Below, one piece after another: positions 32,947 to 43,372 of a stretch of DNA of 64,000 nt. The notes beneath the pieces are model-generated. The model was given only the letters and a program-made list of their open reading frames with translations. It was not told where the DNA came from and did no database searches. The stretch is from Clarkia xantiana subsp. parviflora. Taxonomy: Eukaryota; Streptophyta; Magnoliopsida; Myrtales; Onagraceae. Position numbers and translations under genes: made by a program. Position 1 is the first letter of the stretch. Each line of letters opens with the position of its first letter. Where the stretch lies: contig JAPTYO010000003.1 of assembly GCA_036873135.1 (NCBI GenBank), positions 21,166,001-21,230,000 of the forward strand, written 5' to 3'.

Positions 32947-35900
32947 ATGGCTCGAGGATATAGATTGTCTATCATTTTCGGGCTCGGTCGAGTTCTTCTT
33001 CTCCTTGGCATATGTCGATCAGAAAGAGGTATTGACAAGAAAATATTGGTTATACACAAAACAGGGAGATGTGTTTAACTCTGTTATAGATAATATGTAG
33101 TGTGTTTGTTCTATATTGTCTATATCTAAAGTTGTTATATATCTATATCTATTTATCTGTATAAATATGAAAGTTTAGGTTGCAACTATTCACTCTAGCT
33201 ATTTGAATAGATAGTAGATAATTTGGAGGGTGAAGAACTTAACTATAAGTCTCATGTTATTAATTACTGTCCAAGATTTAAAATATTGAAATTGGGTTTT
33301 CCAACTCTGATTTTAACGTTAAAATTTACTTTAAAGTAATTAAAATATGTTATTTTTCACTTTTTCGATGTATCAAAGTTGTTGTTCATGATTTTAGCTC
33401 ATTTGATACTTAAAACACATGTTTTTGTTTTGACAATTTTAAGAGAAAAAAGTGGAAACTAACTAATCAAGTAGTTGGGTCACAGAATATTGATATTTTG
33501 AACGAGACAATAGTTAGCAACAGGACTTATAGTTGAGACATTTTTTAAGTTCTTATCCCTAATTCAGGTCCAGAACTTATATGTAAATATATACTTTCCA
33601 TAATTTCCCCCTAATATATTGGGTTAAGAAACTAATCACATCTCAAGTTTGCATCATGTTACTTCTAGATGTCTCATGTTTAAACTGTTACTAATAGGAG
33701 TCACATGTTTAGTTTTCATTGCTTTTTTATTTTTCGTCTGTTTTTCAGTTAAATTTAACGGATTTTGGTCCATGGATCCATAAAGTCAACAACAAGAGTA
33801 TTTAAAGAAGAGAAATTAACAAAAAGACATTTCTGCTTCGCTTTAACTTATATCAATTAGTGTGTACATACATTGAAATTGAAAAATATATGCATAATTG
33901 ATGTTTAGTTTAACTTAATTAGCATAAATATACATGAATCGAGGAAAACTCATACTTAAATCCGTCAAATTTAACGGAAAAAACGGACGAAAAATCTTTA
34001 GTAAAGAAAATAAAAACTAACACACCTAAAAAGCAATATGGTGCAAACTTGAAACACCTAAAAATAACAATTTAAACCCGAGATACCTAAAAGCAACATG
34101 GTGCAAACCGAGGCTGTAATTAGGTTTTTAACCCTAATATATAATATATTTCCATAATTTGCGCTTACAATTAATTTAATATTGTAATTGAGAAGGACGG
34201 TTAAATTGGTAAAATAGTTGGCCTTAGATGGTTTTAGATCTTCTGCTCCACTTTTCCTGCCCTAGATCGTGCTTCACCATTAAGATTTTGACACATATCT
34301 TTAGATTTAATATTTTCCTTATAGGGTCCAATTCCAAAAGGGTTTTAGAAAAAAAAAACCACAAAATTAATTACACTTAAAACACGTATCGAAATCTTAA
34401 CGGTGAAGCACGATCTGAGACATGAAGAGTGAGGCAGAAAATGTGCATCCGCCACATATACTTATTTGTCTACCCACATAAATAAGTCCACAATTTAACC
34501 CAAGTAGTCCTCATCAATCATCTAATAGTTTAACATAGTGCACTTTATTCCCAATTTTCTAGGTTAAATTACTAAACCCTAAACCCTAATATTCTTATGC
34601 AGAACCAAGATACACTTTCATGCACGAGGCCACGACGGCACCCGAAACCGCATCTTACGACTACATAGTCATCGGCGGCGGTACAGCTGGGTGTCCTTTG
34701 GCCACCACTCTCTCAACGGTCGCGAAAGTCCTCGTCCTTGAGAGAGGCGGGTCCCCTTACGGAAACCCTAACATCGAGCACTTTAAAGGATTCACCACCA
34801 CCCTATCCAACAACTCGGCCGACTCCCCCACCCAGATCTTCGTGTCGAAAGATGGGGTCCTGAACGAACGACCCCGCATTCTCGGGGGCGGCAGCGCCTT
34901 GAACTCCGGGTTCTATTCCCGGGCTAGTGATGAGTATGTTAAGAGTGCAGGGTGGGAAAAGAAGGTGGTGGAGTCGTCGTACGAGTGGGTGGAGAGGAAG
35001 TTGGTGTTCAAGCCGCAGGTGCAGTGTCAGATCCAGAATTTTATAAATGAGAGTTCACTATTAAAAAAATATTCATCAAATCTTGGGTTAAGAATCTAAA
35101 AACAGTCACGATAATTCATGTTGGTAATCGCTGTCCCAGATTTAAAATATTGATATCCAGTGTCCTAAATATTAAATTGATTGATTTCCATATTTTTTAT
35201 TGATTTTGATGTTAAAATTGATGCTTTAAACAAAAGAAATATATTATTTTCCACTTTTTAGAAGTACATATTTAATTATCATAGTTTAGGATTATTTGGT
35301 TTTCCACTTTCAAATATTAATTAGATTGTTTGATTTCCATTTTTTTTTTATTGATTTTGATGTTAAAAGTGAAGTTTTAAGCCCAAAAAAATGTTATTTT
35401 TCACTTTTTCGAAGCATCAGATTTGATTATAATAGTTAAGGATTATTTGGTTTCCACTTAATTATAACTATCAGTTAGTTTCCACTTTTTTCAATTGATT
35501 TTAGTAAAAACTTGGCATTTTAAGCTATAAAAAACATGTTATTTCCGTTTTGTTTTCGAAATTTGATAATCATGATTTAGGATTATTCTATGCTTAAAAT
35601 AATATTTCTTTATTCCGTTAATTTTAAAAGAAAATAGTGGAAATCAACTAGCTAGGAACACTGAATATCAATATTTTGAATCTGAGACACTGATTAGTTG
35701 TGACTGCTTTCAGATTCTATAACCTTAAAAACAATATGGATCAGAAAATAATATACATATACATCCGCCACTGTGTAGGTGTATCAGTTGCAGACCGCGG
35801 TGCTTGATGGTTTGCTCGAGGCTAACGTCAATCCGTACAACGGGTTCACGTTCGAACACATCCCGGGAACCAAGATAGGCGGGACCATCTTTGACGAATC

Positions 35901-38900
35901 GGGATTCAGGCACTCGGCTGCAGATCTACTTGAGTATGGAGTACCAAATAGAACCACTGTGTACTTACATGCCACTGTCCACAAGATCCTCTTTGACACT
36001 TCTGGTAAACCCATGCACCAAATTAGGTTTTAATGTTTAAAACAGATACAGATCAACTGCCTCACTTTTTTTTTAAACTCCAGATCGTGTCTTATTGTTG
36101 TGATCTTGACACGTGTCCTCAGAAGTAATATTTTCATTCGGCTTCATCAATCCTAATAGATTTAAAAAAAAAATTACAAAATTAATTACATAAAGTACAC
36201 GTGTCAAAATTACAACGGTGAAGCACCATCTGAGATAAAAAGTGAGAGCAGGTGATCTGAATTTGTTTAACCCTCCTGAATTTATTTTAACATTTATTTC
36301 ATAGATACTTTTATTTAATTAATAATTACTCTAAAAAATGTGGCAACAATAAGTTACTCTAAAAAAATAATCATATATGAAGACTATATACAAAATGTGA
36401 AACTTAGTGAAAATATAAATATTTTTCCATTACAGGAAACTTAGTGTAAGAATCTTCACTAACTCTTAGATTATACTTTGGTATGGAGTTTAGGTGTCTT
36501 CTAGTAGTCGACTCTTGTTCAAGGCGATGTTGTTTCTTCTCATATTATTTTTACACTTTTTATAGTGTCGTCAAGTTTTGATTCATTTAACACTTTCGAG
36601 CATCGAGTAATGTTAACACTATTTTGATTCGAGAAGATAGTTGTTACAACGGTGCTTAATAGTGTTGCCAGTACTTGCGTTCATTGTGGACACAAGCCAA
36701 CATCACCTATTTTAAATTTCTACGACGCTACTACATAGCGTTGCAGTATTAACGATGATAAAAAAATATATTTATTTGTATAAATAAAAGCGTCGCTAAT
36801 TTCATACCGACAGTAGCCAAAAATATAGATTTTCTACTTACTAAGCACATAACTTCCATTGAATAGGGAATAAGAAGAGACCAAGGGCATATGGAGTGAT
36901 ATATGAGGATGGAAATGGCAAGTTGCATGAAGCTTATTTGACCAAAAAGCCCTCTAGTGAGGTCATATTATCAGCAGGGGCACTTGGAAGTCCACAAATT
37001 CTGATGCTGAGTGGAATTGGGCCCAAAGAACACCTTCAGGCCCATGGGCTCAAAGTGGTACTGGACCAACCAATGGTGGGCCAGAAAATGGCTGATAATC
37101 CCATGAATGCGATGTTCGTGCCGTCACCACATCACGTGGAAGTGCAGCTCATCAAGCTAGTTGGGATCACACGTCATGGCACCTTCATAGAGAGCGTTTG
37201 CGGAAATGGGTTTGGCTATCGGGTTCGTTACTATGCTATTATTAGGTCTTACAATATATATTACACAATTCTTTAACCCGACATGAACGAAAAAATCGTA
37301 TTCGTACAAACATATGATAGATAATTCGATAGCACATAACATTTAGTAAATTCTTGTCGTTTTTTTGATTAATATCACAACATGACATGCACGGCGATAA
37401 AATGAAATTATTCTAATAAGTTTGATTATTGCTAAATAAAAAAAAAAATAGTGAATGAATTTTTTCAAGGAAACGATACCTTAACATTTATAAGTCAAAT
37501 AATTTATTAAGTTTTAAGGAAAATTTCCTACTCATACAGATATCAAATTATTGACTAGAAGCGATTTTCTTAGAAAATTATTGAAATGTTATATTTGCAT
37601 GGGATTTCGACCTTTTTTTTTACAAATAAATTCATTTCTCGCGCAAATAAATCTCTCACAAACAGCTAGTTTTTTATAACCATTTTATTAATTTTTTGAA
37701 CATTTTTTATGTTAATACTTCTAAAACAATTGTTTAGTTTAAGAGTTTTTCAATTATATTATATATTAAGAACTTTTAAAATTTGATATATGAATTAATA
37801 ATTCTTATTATGAGAAGTTGATTTTTTTTTATTATTTTCCCTTAAATATTTAACTTGTTGATTTACAACTGAATAAACTAATGCAATACAATAAGAACAT
37901 CCACAAAAAATTGCATGTCGTGTCCGTGTTTGGCGAAAGAGGTAAGTGCCCTTGTCCTTGATATGCTTGCTCAATAACTAAAATAATATCCACTCACACC
38001 AAATCTACCCGTAATGGGTAAAGTCTCTGTCATAAAGATTTGTTTATTCTTAAACTTTGAAATCAAAATCTCTAATTAATAAACGAAACGCTGATTATGT
38101 GCAGGTTGATGGCTCATCCATAATGTCGGTACCCTCATCGGGATACGTGAACGACACTTTTCAGGGCGCAACGGTATTCGAGAAGGTCGAAAAACCACTC
38201 TCAACTGGCTATCTCGAGCTAAGCAACACAAACCCTAAAGACAATCCCTCAGTCACCTTCAATTACTTCAAGGATCCAGAAGATCTAAAAAAGTGTGTTA
38301 AAACAATTCAAACCATAATCCAAGTAGTGCAATCCAATGCATTTTCGAGCTTCCGCTACCATAACATGTCGGTAGAGACACTATTGGAGTTGGTGGTGCA
38401 CTCGCCGGTTAACTTTAGGCGACGGCGACCGAGCGCTGCGGTTAATTTAGAGCATTTCTGCGAGGATACGGTGATGACGATATGGCACTATCATGGCGGG
38501 TGCCAAGTAGGAAAGGTGGTATTAGAGAAAAATATATTATTTTTAATGAAAAAACATAATATAATAATATATTTATTTTTAATATAATTTAATCTACAAT
38601 AATATATCTTTCTAATATATTATTTTCTGACAGGTGGTGGATCGAGATTATAAAGTGATAGGAGTGGATGGTTTGAGGGTGGTCGATGGCTCGACCTTTA
38701 CGAGCTCACCGGGTACTAACCCGCAAGCTACCGTCATGATGCTCGGAAGGTGAGGCTCAAATGGAACTTCACTACAAGAAAATCAACCATTTGTGAAGAT
38801 ACTTTTTATGAGATAAACAATATGTTAAAATTTATAAGGATTTTCAAGGATTTATTATTATGTTTTAAAGAAACTTCTTTGATATAAATGTTAAGATTTG

Positions 38901-39382
38901 TATTTTGAATATTTAACGGATTTTTTTTTACTTGAAACATGATATTTTTTTTTTAAAAAAATATCTCATACAAATAGGTTTATTTCTATTACTAATAGAT
39001 GTCTGTGTCTCATAAACACGTAGCTAATTTCTTGGAGTGCTCATAATTATTCGCGAAAATCAACTATTTATTATGGATGAAATTTCTCAAGGGTAACCAA
39101 TTCCATAGAAAGAGATTCAATGAAAATCTCATACAAATAATTTTAAATAATGATAAAAAAATTGTAAATGATTTTCCTCATAATTTAAAAAGAAAAAATT
39201 AACAATTTTTTTTGTTAGAGGCCGTCAGTCTCTTGTAAAAGAAAAAAAAACGCTATATTTATTATAAAAAAAAATCCAATATTGTTCGATTTGTTGATTG
39301 TTTGAATTCTCTTTACAGATACATGGGGCAAAAGATTCTTCGCGAGAGGCTTTACCCCAAGAGCAAGCCCTACAATCCATGA
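32947..39382 (+). CDS. GMC oxidoreductase, HOTHEAD/mandelonitrile-lyase-like
   Basis: Seven exons fit: 32947-33028, 34603-35018, 35779-36004, 36867-37222, 38105-38515, 38634-38749 and 39319-39382, giving 556 residues. A signal peptide (MARGYRLSIIFGLGRVLLLL) suggests secretion. The FAD dinucleotide-binding motif IGGGTAGC is at 51-58, the second GMC signature GALGSPQILMLSGIGP lies in exon 4, and the C-terminal domain has TIWHYHGGC with the catalytic-type His (488 and 490) and GTNPQAT with Asn 526. Family members oxidise alcohols (HOTHEAD, cuticle omega-hydroxy acids) or cleave cyanohydrins; the substrate here is unknown. Between exons 4 and 5 about 35 residues seem missing compared with relatives, so an exon may be lost or unseen. 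All large introns carry MITEs. Confidence 0.88.
33237..33545. mobile_element. Inverted-repeat MITE, GMC gene intron 1
   Basis: ACTATAAGTCTCATG at the left is matched by the inverted GACTTATAGTTGAGAC at the right, and TTTAAAATATTGAAATTGGG by inverted AATATTGATATTTTGAA. It belongs with the elements at 35085, 42222 and 52139. Confidence 0.65.
33620..34134. mobile_element. Foldback MITE with TAATATAT target duplication, GMC intron 1
   Basis: The ends GGGTTAAGAAACTAATCAC and (inverted) GGGTTAAAAACCTAATTAC are flanked by TAATATAT directly at 33612-33619 and 34135-34142. The inner arms share AGCAACATGGTGCAAAC-like sequence with the ABCB28 intron 8 element, so this is the same family. Confidence 0.85.
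34230..34450. mobile_element. Inverted-repeat MITE, GMC intron 1
   Basis: TTCTGCTCCAC and AGATCGTGCTTCACCATTAAG at the left match the inverted CTTAACGGTGAAGCACGATCT and GTGAGGCAGAA at the right. A second copy is at 36039-36270 in the same gene. Confidence 0.85.
35085..35724. mobile_element. Foldback MITE, GMC intron 2
   Basis: GGGTTAAGAATCTAAAAACAG and CAGATTTAAAATATTGATAT at the left match inverted ATATCAATATTTTGAATCTG and TTCAGATTCTATAACC at the right. The inner half repeats a block with ATTGATTTTGATGTTAAAA twice. Confidence 0.8.
36039..36270. mobile_element. Inverted-repeat MITE, GMC intron 3
   Basis: Same family as 34230-34450: CAGATCGTGTCTTATTGTTG and GACACGTGTCC at the left, with inverted CACGTGTCAAAATTACAACG and CACCATCTGAGATA at the right. 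Confidence 0.8.
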
Positions 39383-39502
39383 TCTTTATTGTCAATAACA
39401 CTATGCATACATATATATAGACTACAATATTATCAATAAATTTAAAGACTATGTATTGTCATTGTACTATACACTGTTATTTATGTATGCCATAGCAGTA
39501 AA

Positions 39503-39616
39503 TCCTTGATGGGATTTTATGATGTATATATAAATAGTGTGTTATATTGTTAACCATTAATCCTTGATGGGATTTTATGATGTATATATAAATAGTGTGT
39601 TATATTGTTAACCATT
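39503..39616. repeat. 57-bp exact tandem duplication in the GMC gene 3' region
   Basis: AATCCTTGATGGGATTTTAT and the bases up to ATTGTTAACCATT appear twice back to back, without differences that I can see. Confidence 0.9.
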
Positions 39617-40990
39617 GAGATCCATGATCACCGCATTCAAGGTTTATATTAACATTTGTGGATAAATTACAGTGACTCGTGGAATTGGAGAAGATCGAGT
39701 AAAGTCACAAGACTAATTGACATGTGTAAATGTGTGAATCAGTTGTGGACCCGGCATATTAGAAATATATTTTCTAATATGGATTTTAAATCGAAACTTG
39801 AAAAATCAAGAATATGCAACATAACTGACCATGAGTCGATCGGTATTCCGGTTGTTAGTTATCAAGAATATCCAACAAAGAGGATCTTCAATAATTTCGC
39901 ACGTGAGGTGTTATTTCTTGTTTTCGTACAGTAAACCTGGAAGTAACCAGACGACAACTGGAGATGAATAAATAGAGAGCTCTAATTTTTCTTGTAATTT
40001 TAGGATAAAAAACTGATAGTGGAACAGCAGTATATACATATTGTTGATTGTTGGTCTCTGTATATGTACAAAATATACATAAAATATACACAAAATATAT
40101 TTTGTATATATATAAAACATACACTTGCAAAGATCGAGTTTCACAAATTGACTAAATTACTTTTTTGTTTCTTTTTTATTCTTCATTCTACGATGTTGGA
40201 TTTGGATTTACTGAGATGATTTTCACGGTGTCTCCGAGCTCCTTAGTCTTCGAATCTCGGACACGCACCTGCAAAATGGGACAATATCAGGGCGAGCCCC
40301 GGCGATCCCTCTCCGACGGTCAAATTAGTAGCCGTTCATATAAAGAGAGAGATCACTATTGTATATATTTTTCATATGTCTCTCTAAATATTATAAGAGA
40401 ACTATTTATATAAAATAGTATAATAACTATTATGGTATATAACCATTTATTGACGATTACCGTTATGGTTGGTGGTGGCCGACCCCGATTAGGGTTGCGG
40501 CCACGACCAATTGGGGACGGCCACCACCAATTGGGGTGGTTTCTAGCCTCAAGTGGTGGTGGCCGGTCATTTTCGTGGCGGTCAGCGACAGCTTTGGAGG
40601 TGGTGGGTGGTCTTCGGCGGCCTTCGACGTTGACTTGAGCAAAAAATATGGAACTAAAATGTAAATATTAAATTGAACAAAATAAAAGTATTTAACGGTC
40701 AAATTAACTGTTAATTAAAAATTAAAGGAATAACCAAAACTTGCAAAGTTGCAGTCAAGTTGGAAACATATTTTAAAGAGACGACACGCGCCTCAAGGAA
40801 ACGCAGGCGAGAAGGCCCCTCATGTCAGTCTGCTTTCTCCTCGATTTCGACACCTCATTTATATGTAGCCAACGCCGATTGGTCCATCCCTCATATCATA
40901 GTACGATGATGTCGACCACTTTAATAATAAGACCTGTCAAATTTTCAATTTTTATTATATTTTTTTTTCCTCTCTCTCGCTCCTTGCATT
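39617..40990. other. Intergenic region with a possible retroelement fragment
   Basis: A GC-rich patch at 40230-40340 (GGCGAGCCCCGGCGATCC, CTCTCCGACGGTCAA) looks like LTR or UTR debris, and 40460-40640 repeats ACCAATTGGGG and GGTGGTGGCC. The frame at 39656-39934 is not recognised. A TA-rich foldback lies at about 40050-40120. Confidence 0.45.
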
Positions 40991-41781
40991 CAAAAGTCGC
41001 CCATTTTCCATTACCTCTCTATCATCTTATCTTCAACCTTTTCTTAATTTTGCCAAAACAAGGTACGTAACACCTTTCTGGGTTTACCCAGTTTGTTTTT
41101 AGGGTTACCCAGTTTGTTGAGTTACTACTGCAGTTACGTTTCCCAGTTGGGTTAATTTGTAGTTTTACATTTCATATGCCTGTATTTTTCACTTTCCTTT
41201 TCCATGTTGAAGAAAGAATAACATCAATTTGCAGACAAGGGGAATCTAGGGTTTGTGGTGGAGATTCTTGAAGCAGATGCCTTGCGTTTCTAAAAGAACC
41301 CACTTTTAGGGTTTTTTTAAGTACCCATTTTTGTTCTTCTTTAGAAGCACACATCGTATATGTTTCTGGGTTTCGGTTGATTGATCTTCATCGATCTTCT
41401 TCTTAATAAATTTGATTTTTTTTGGAGATAGAGTCCATTTTTCTGCAGGGTATAAGTATTGACTTTCTGGTGAGCTTTTAGTTTCATTCTTATTTAGGTT
41501 AAATGTAGTTTGAACTGTGCAAATCTTAACTGCCAGAAATCTAGTCGTTCGTAAGAGATTTATATATAAATGAATAGTTGAAAATCTCTTATAAATAAAT
41601 ATAACTTTCTGAAATTTTATAAATGATTGATTTCTAACAAAATTTTGATGTTTAAAAAAAAAAAATCTTTTGGAAATTCAAAGGGATTGTATCCATTATA
41701 GTGCTTTAAGTACCTTACATATATGTTCATATTGAATGGTTTTGATATATCTAGTGATGAATTTGGCATTTGTTGTAGGAT

Positions 41782-43338
41782 ATGGTTAGAGGGAAAGTGC
41801 AGCTGAAGCGAATAGAGAGCGCGAACAGCAGGCACGCTACGTTTTCGAAGCGTCGAAACGGGTTATTGAAGAAAGCCAAGGAGTTATCAATTCTTTGTGA
41901 TGCTGAAGTTGCAGTCATCATCTTTTCACAGAGTGGAAGGCTCTACAATTTTGCAAGTTCAGAGTATGTTTTCTTCATTACCACTGAAATCTCCATAATT
42001 ACATAGACTTAATAATATTAACCAAAAGAATCCCCTTCAAATCCAAAATTCCTATTTGTTAGTAGTAATTTTTACTAATTAAGTAGTATCTAGTTTCTAC
42101 CTTATAGAGAATTTAAAAATTAATACTTCCAATTCGAATTTACATAAGCAATACTGTTTTGGTTAAGAACCTATAAAAAGTCACAGGTATAAAGCATTTG
42201 TTAATATCATACTGTGTTTTGGTTAAGAACCTATAATTAGTGTCTCAAATTTAAAATGTTAATATTCGGTGTTCCAACTATCACATTTGTTTGTTTCCAC
42301 TTTTTCGATTGTTTTTGTGTTAAAATTGGTGTTTAAAGCAACAAAAACATGTTATTTTCCACTTTTTCGAAGTATAAGATTTTTTGTTCATGGTTTATGC
42401 TTATTTCATGTTTAAAAATGATGTTTTGTTCCGTCAATTTTAACTAAAAAAATAAAAATTAACAAATCTGATAATTGAGACACTGAATAAAACATTAATC
42501 GTCTTTTTTATATAAAAGATGTATAAAATCAAAAGTTTTGAATATATTAAGTTAATATTAGAAAACTTAATGTATTGTGGAGATAATCAAACCTTGATTT
42601 TATTTTTATATTTGGCTTCCAATGTGGAAGTACTTCCTATGTTGAGTAGCTACATCTGTATGGTACTTGTTAAGATGTAATTTAATAATTTTACCATTAT
42701 AGTGATGTGATGTTGGAAATGATATTGTTTGGACCAACCAAATCTTCTGTCTTTTTATGGCAATAAGTATATATATAGTACGTACCTATTAAACTAGACT
42801 CTAACTAGGTATCCAATTTTTATCCACAATGCTAGTTTGGTTGGTTCTTTGCTGTTTGCACCCAGTTTTGATGTAGCAGCTATATTTCACTGCATCTTTT
42901 TTTTAAAGTTTCGTTAGATATTAAACCGTTTCAGCTATTTTACTTAGGTTCTAGGCACACGATTCATTAATTCTTAGGGTTAAAATAGTTAGGAATTTAT
43001 ACAAAGAAATACTTAAGAAAATCAACGATTTGTAAAAGAATTTTTTCTATTAACTTTTAAAGAAAACCAAGAAATTGTAAAAGAATTATTTATATTTAGT
43101 TTGAAGGAAAATCAATTCCAAATAATTTTGAAATGCTATTTAAATTTTGTGACTGATTTTTTTCACATGATTTTGAATATTTCCTATGAATACACTTTTT
43201 AAAGTTTTTTCTTTCTTTCTGAAATTTCAGCTTGCAAGGAATTCTGGAAAGATATCGTAGACAGGCACCACCGCTAGATCATCAGCAGACCAACCAGATA
43301 GAAATGGAGCAGTACATTCAGGTCACCTCTCTTTCTCC

Positions 43339-43372
<34 letters not shown>

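Noticed and set aside
39656..39934. 92-codon plus-strand frame after the GMC gene
   Set aside because: No known domain, no splice partners and no similarity I can name; it could be chance in 279 bases.
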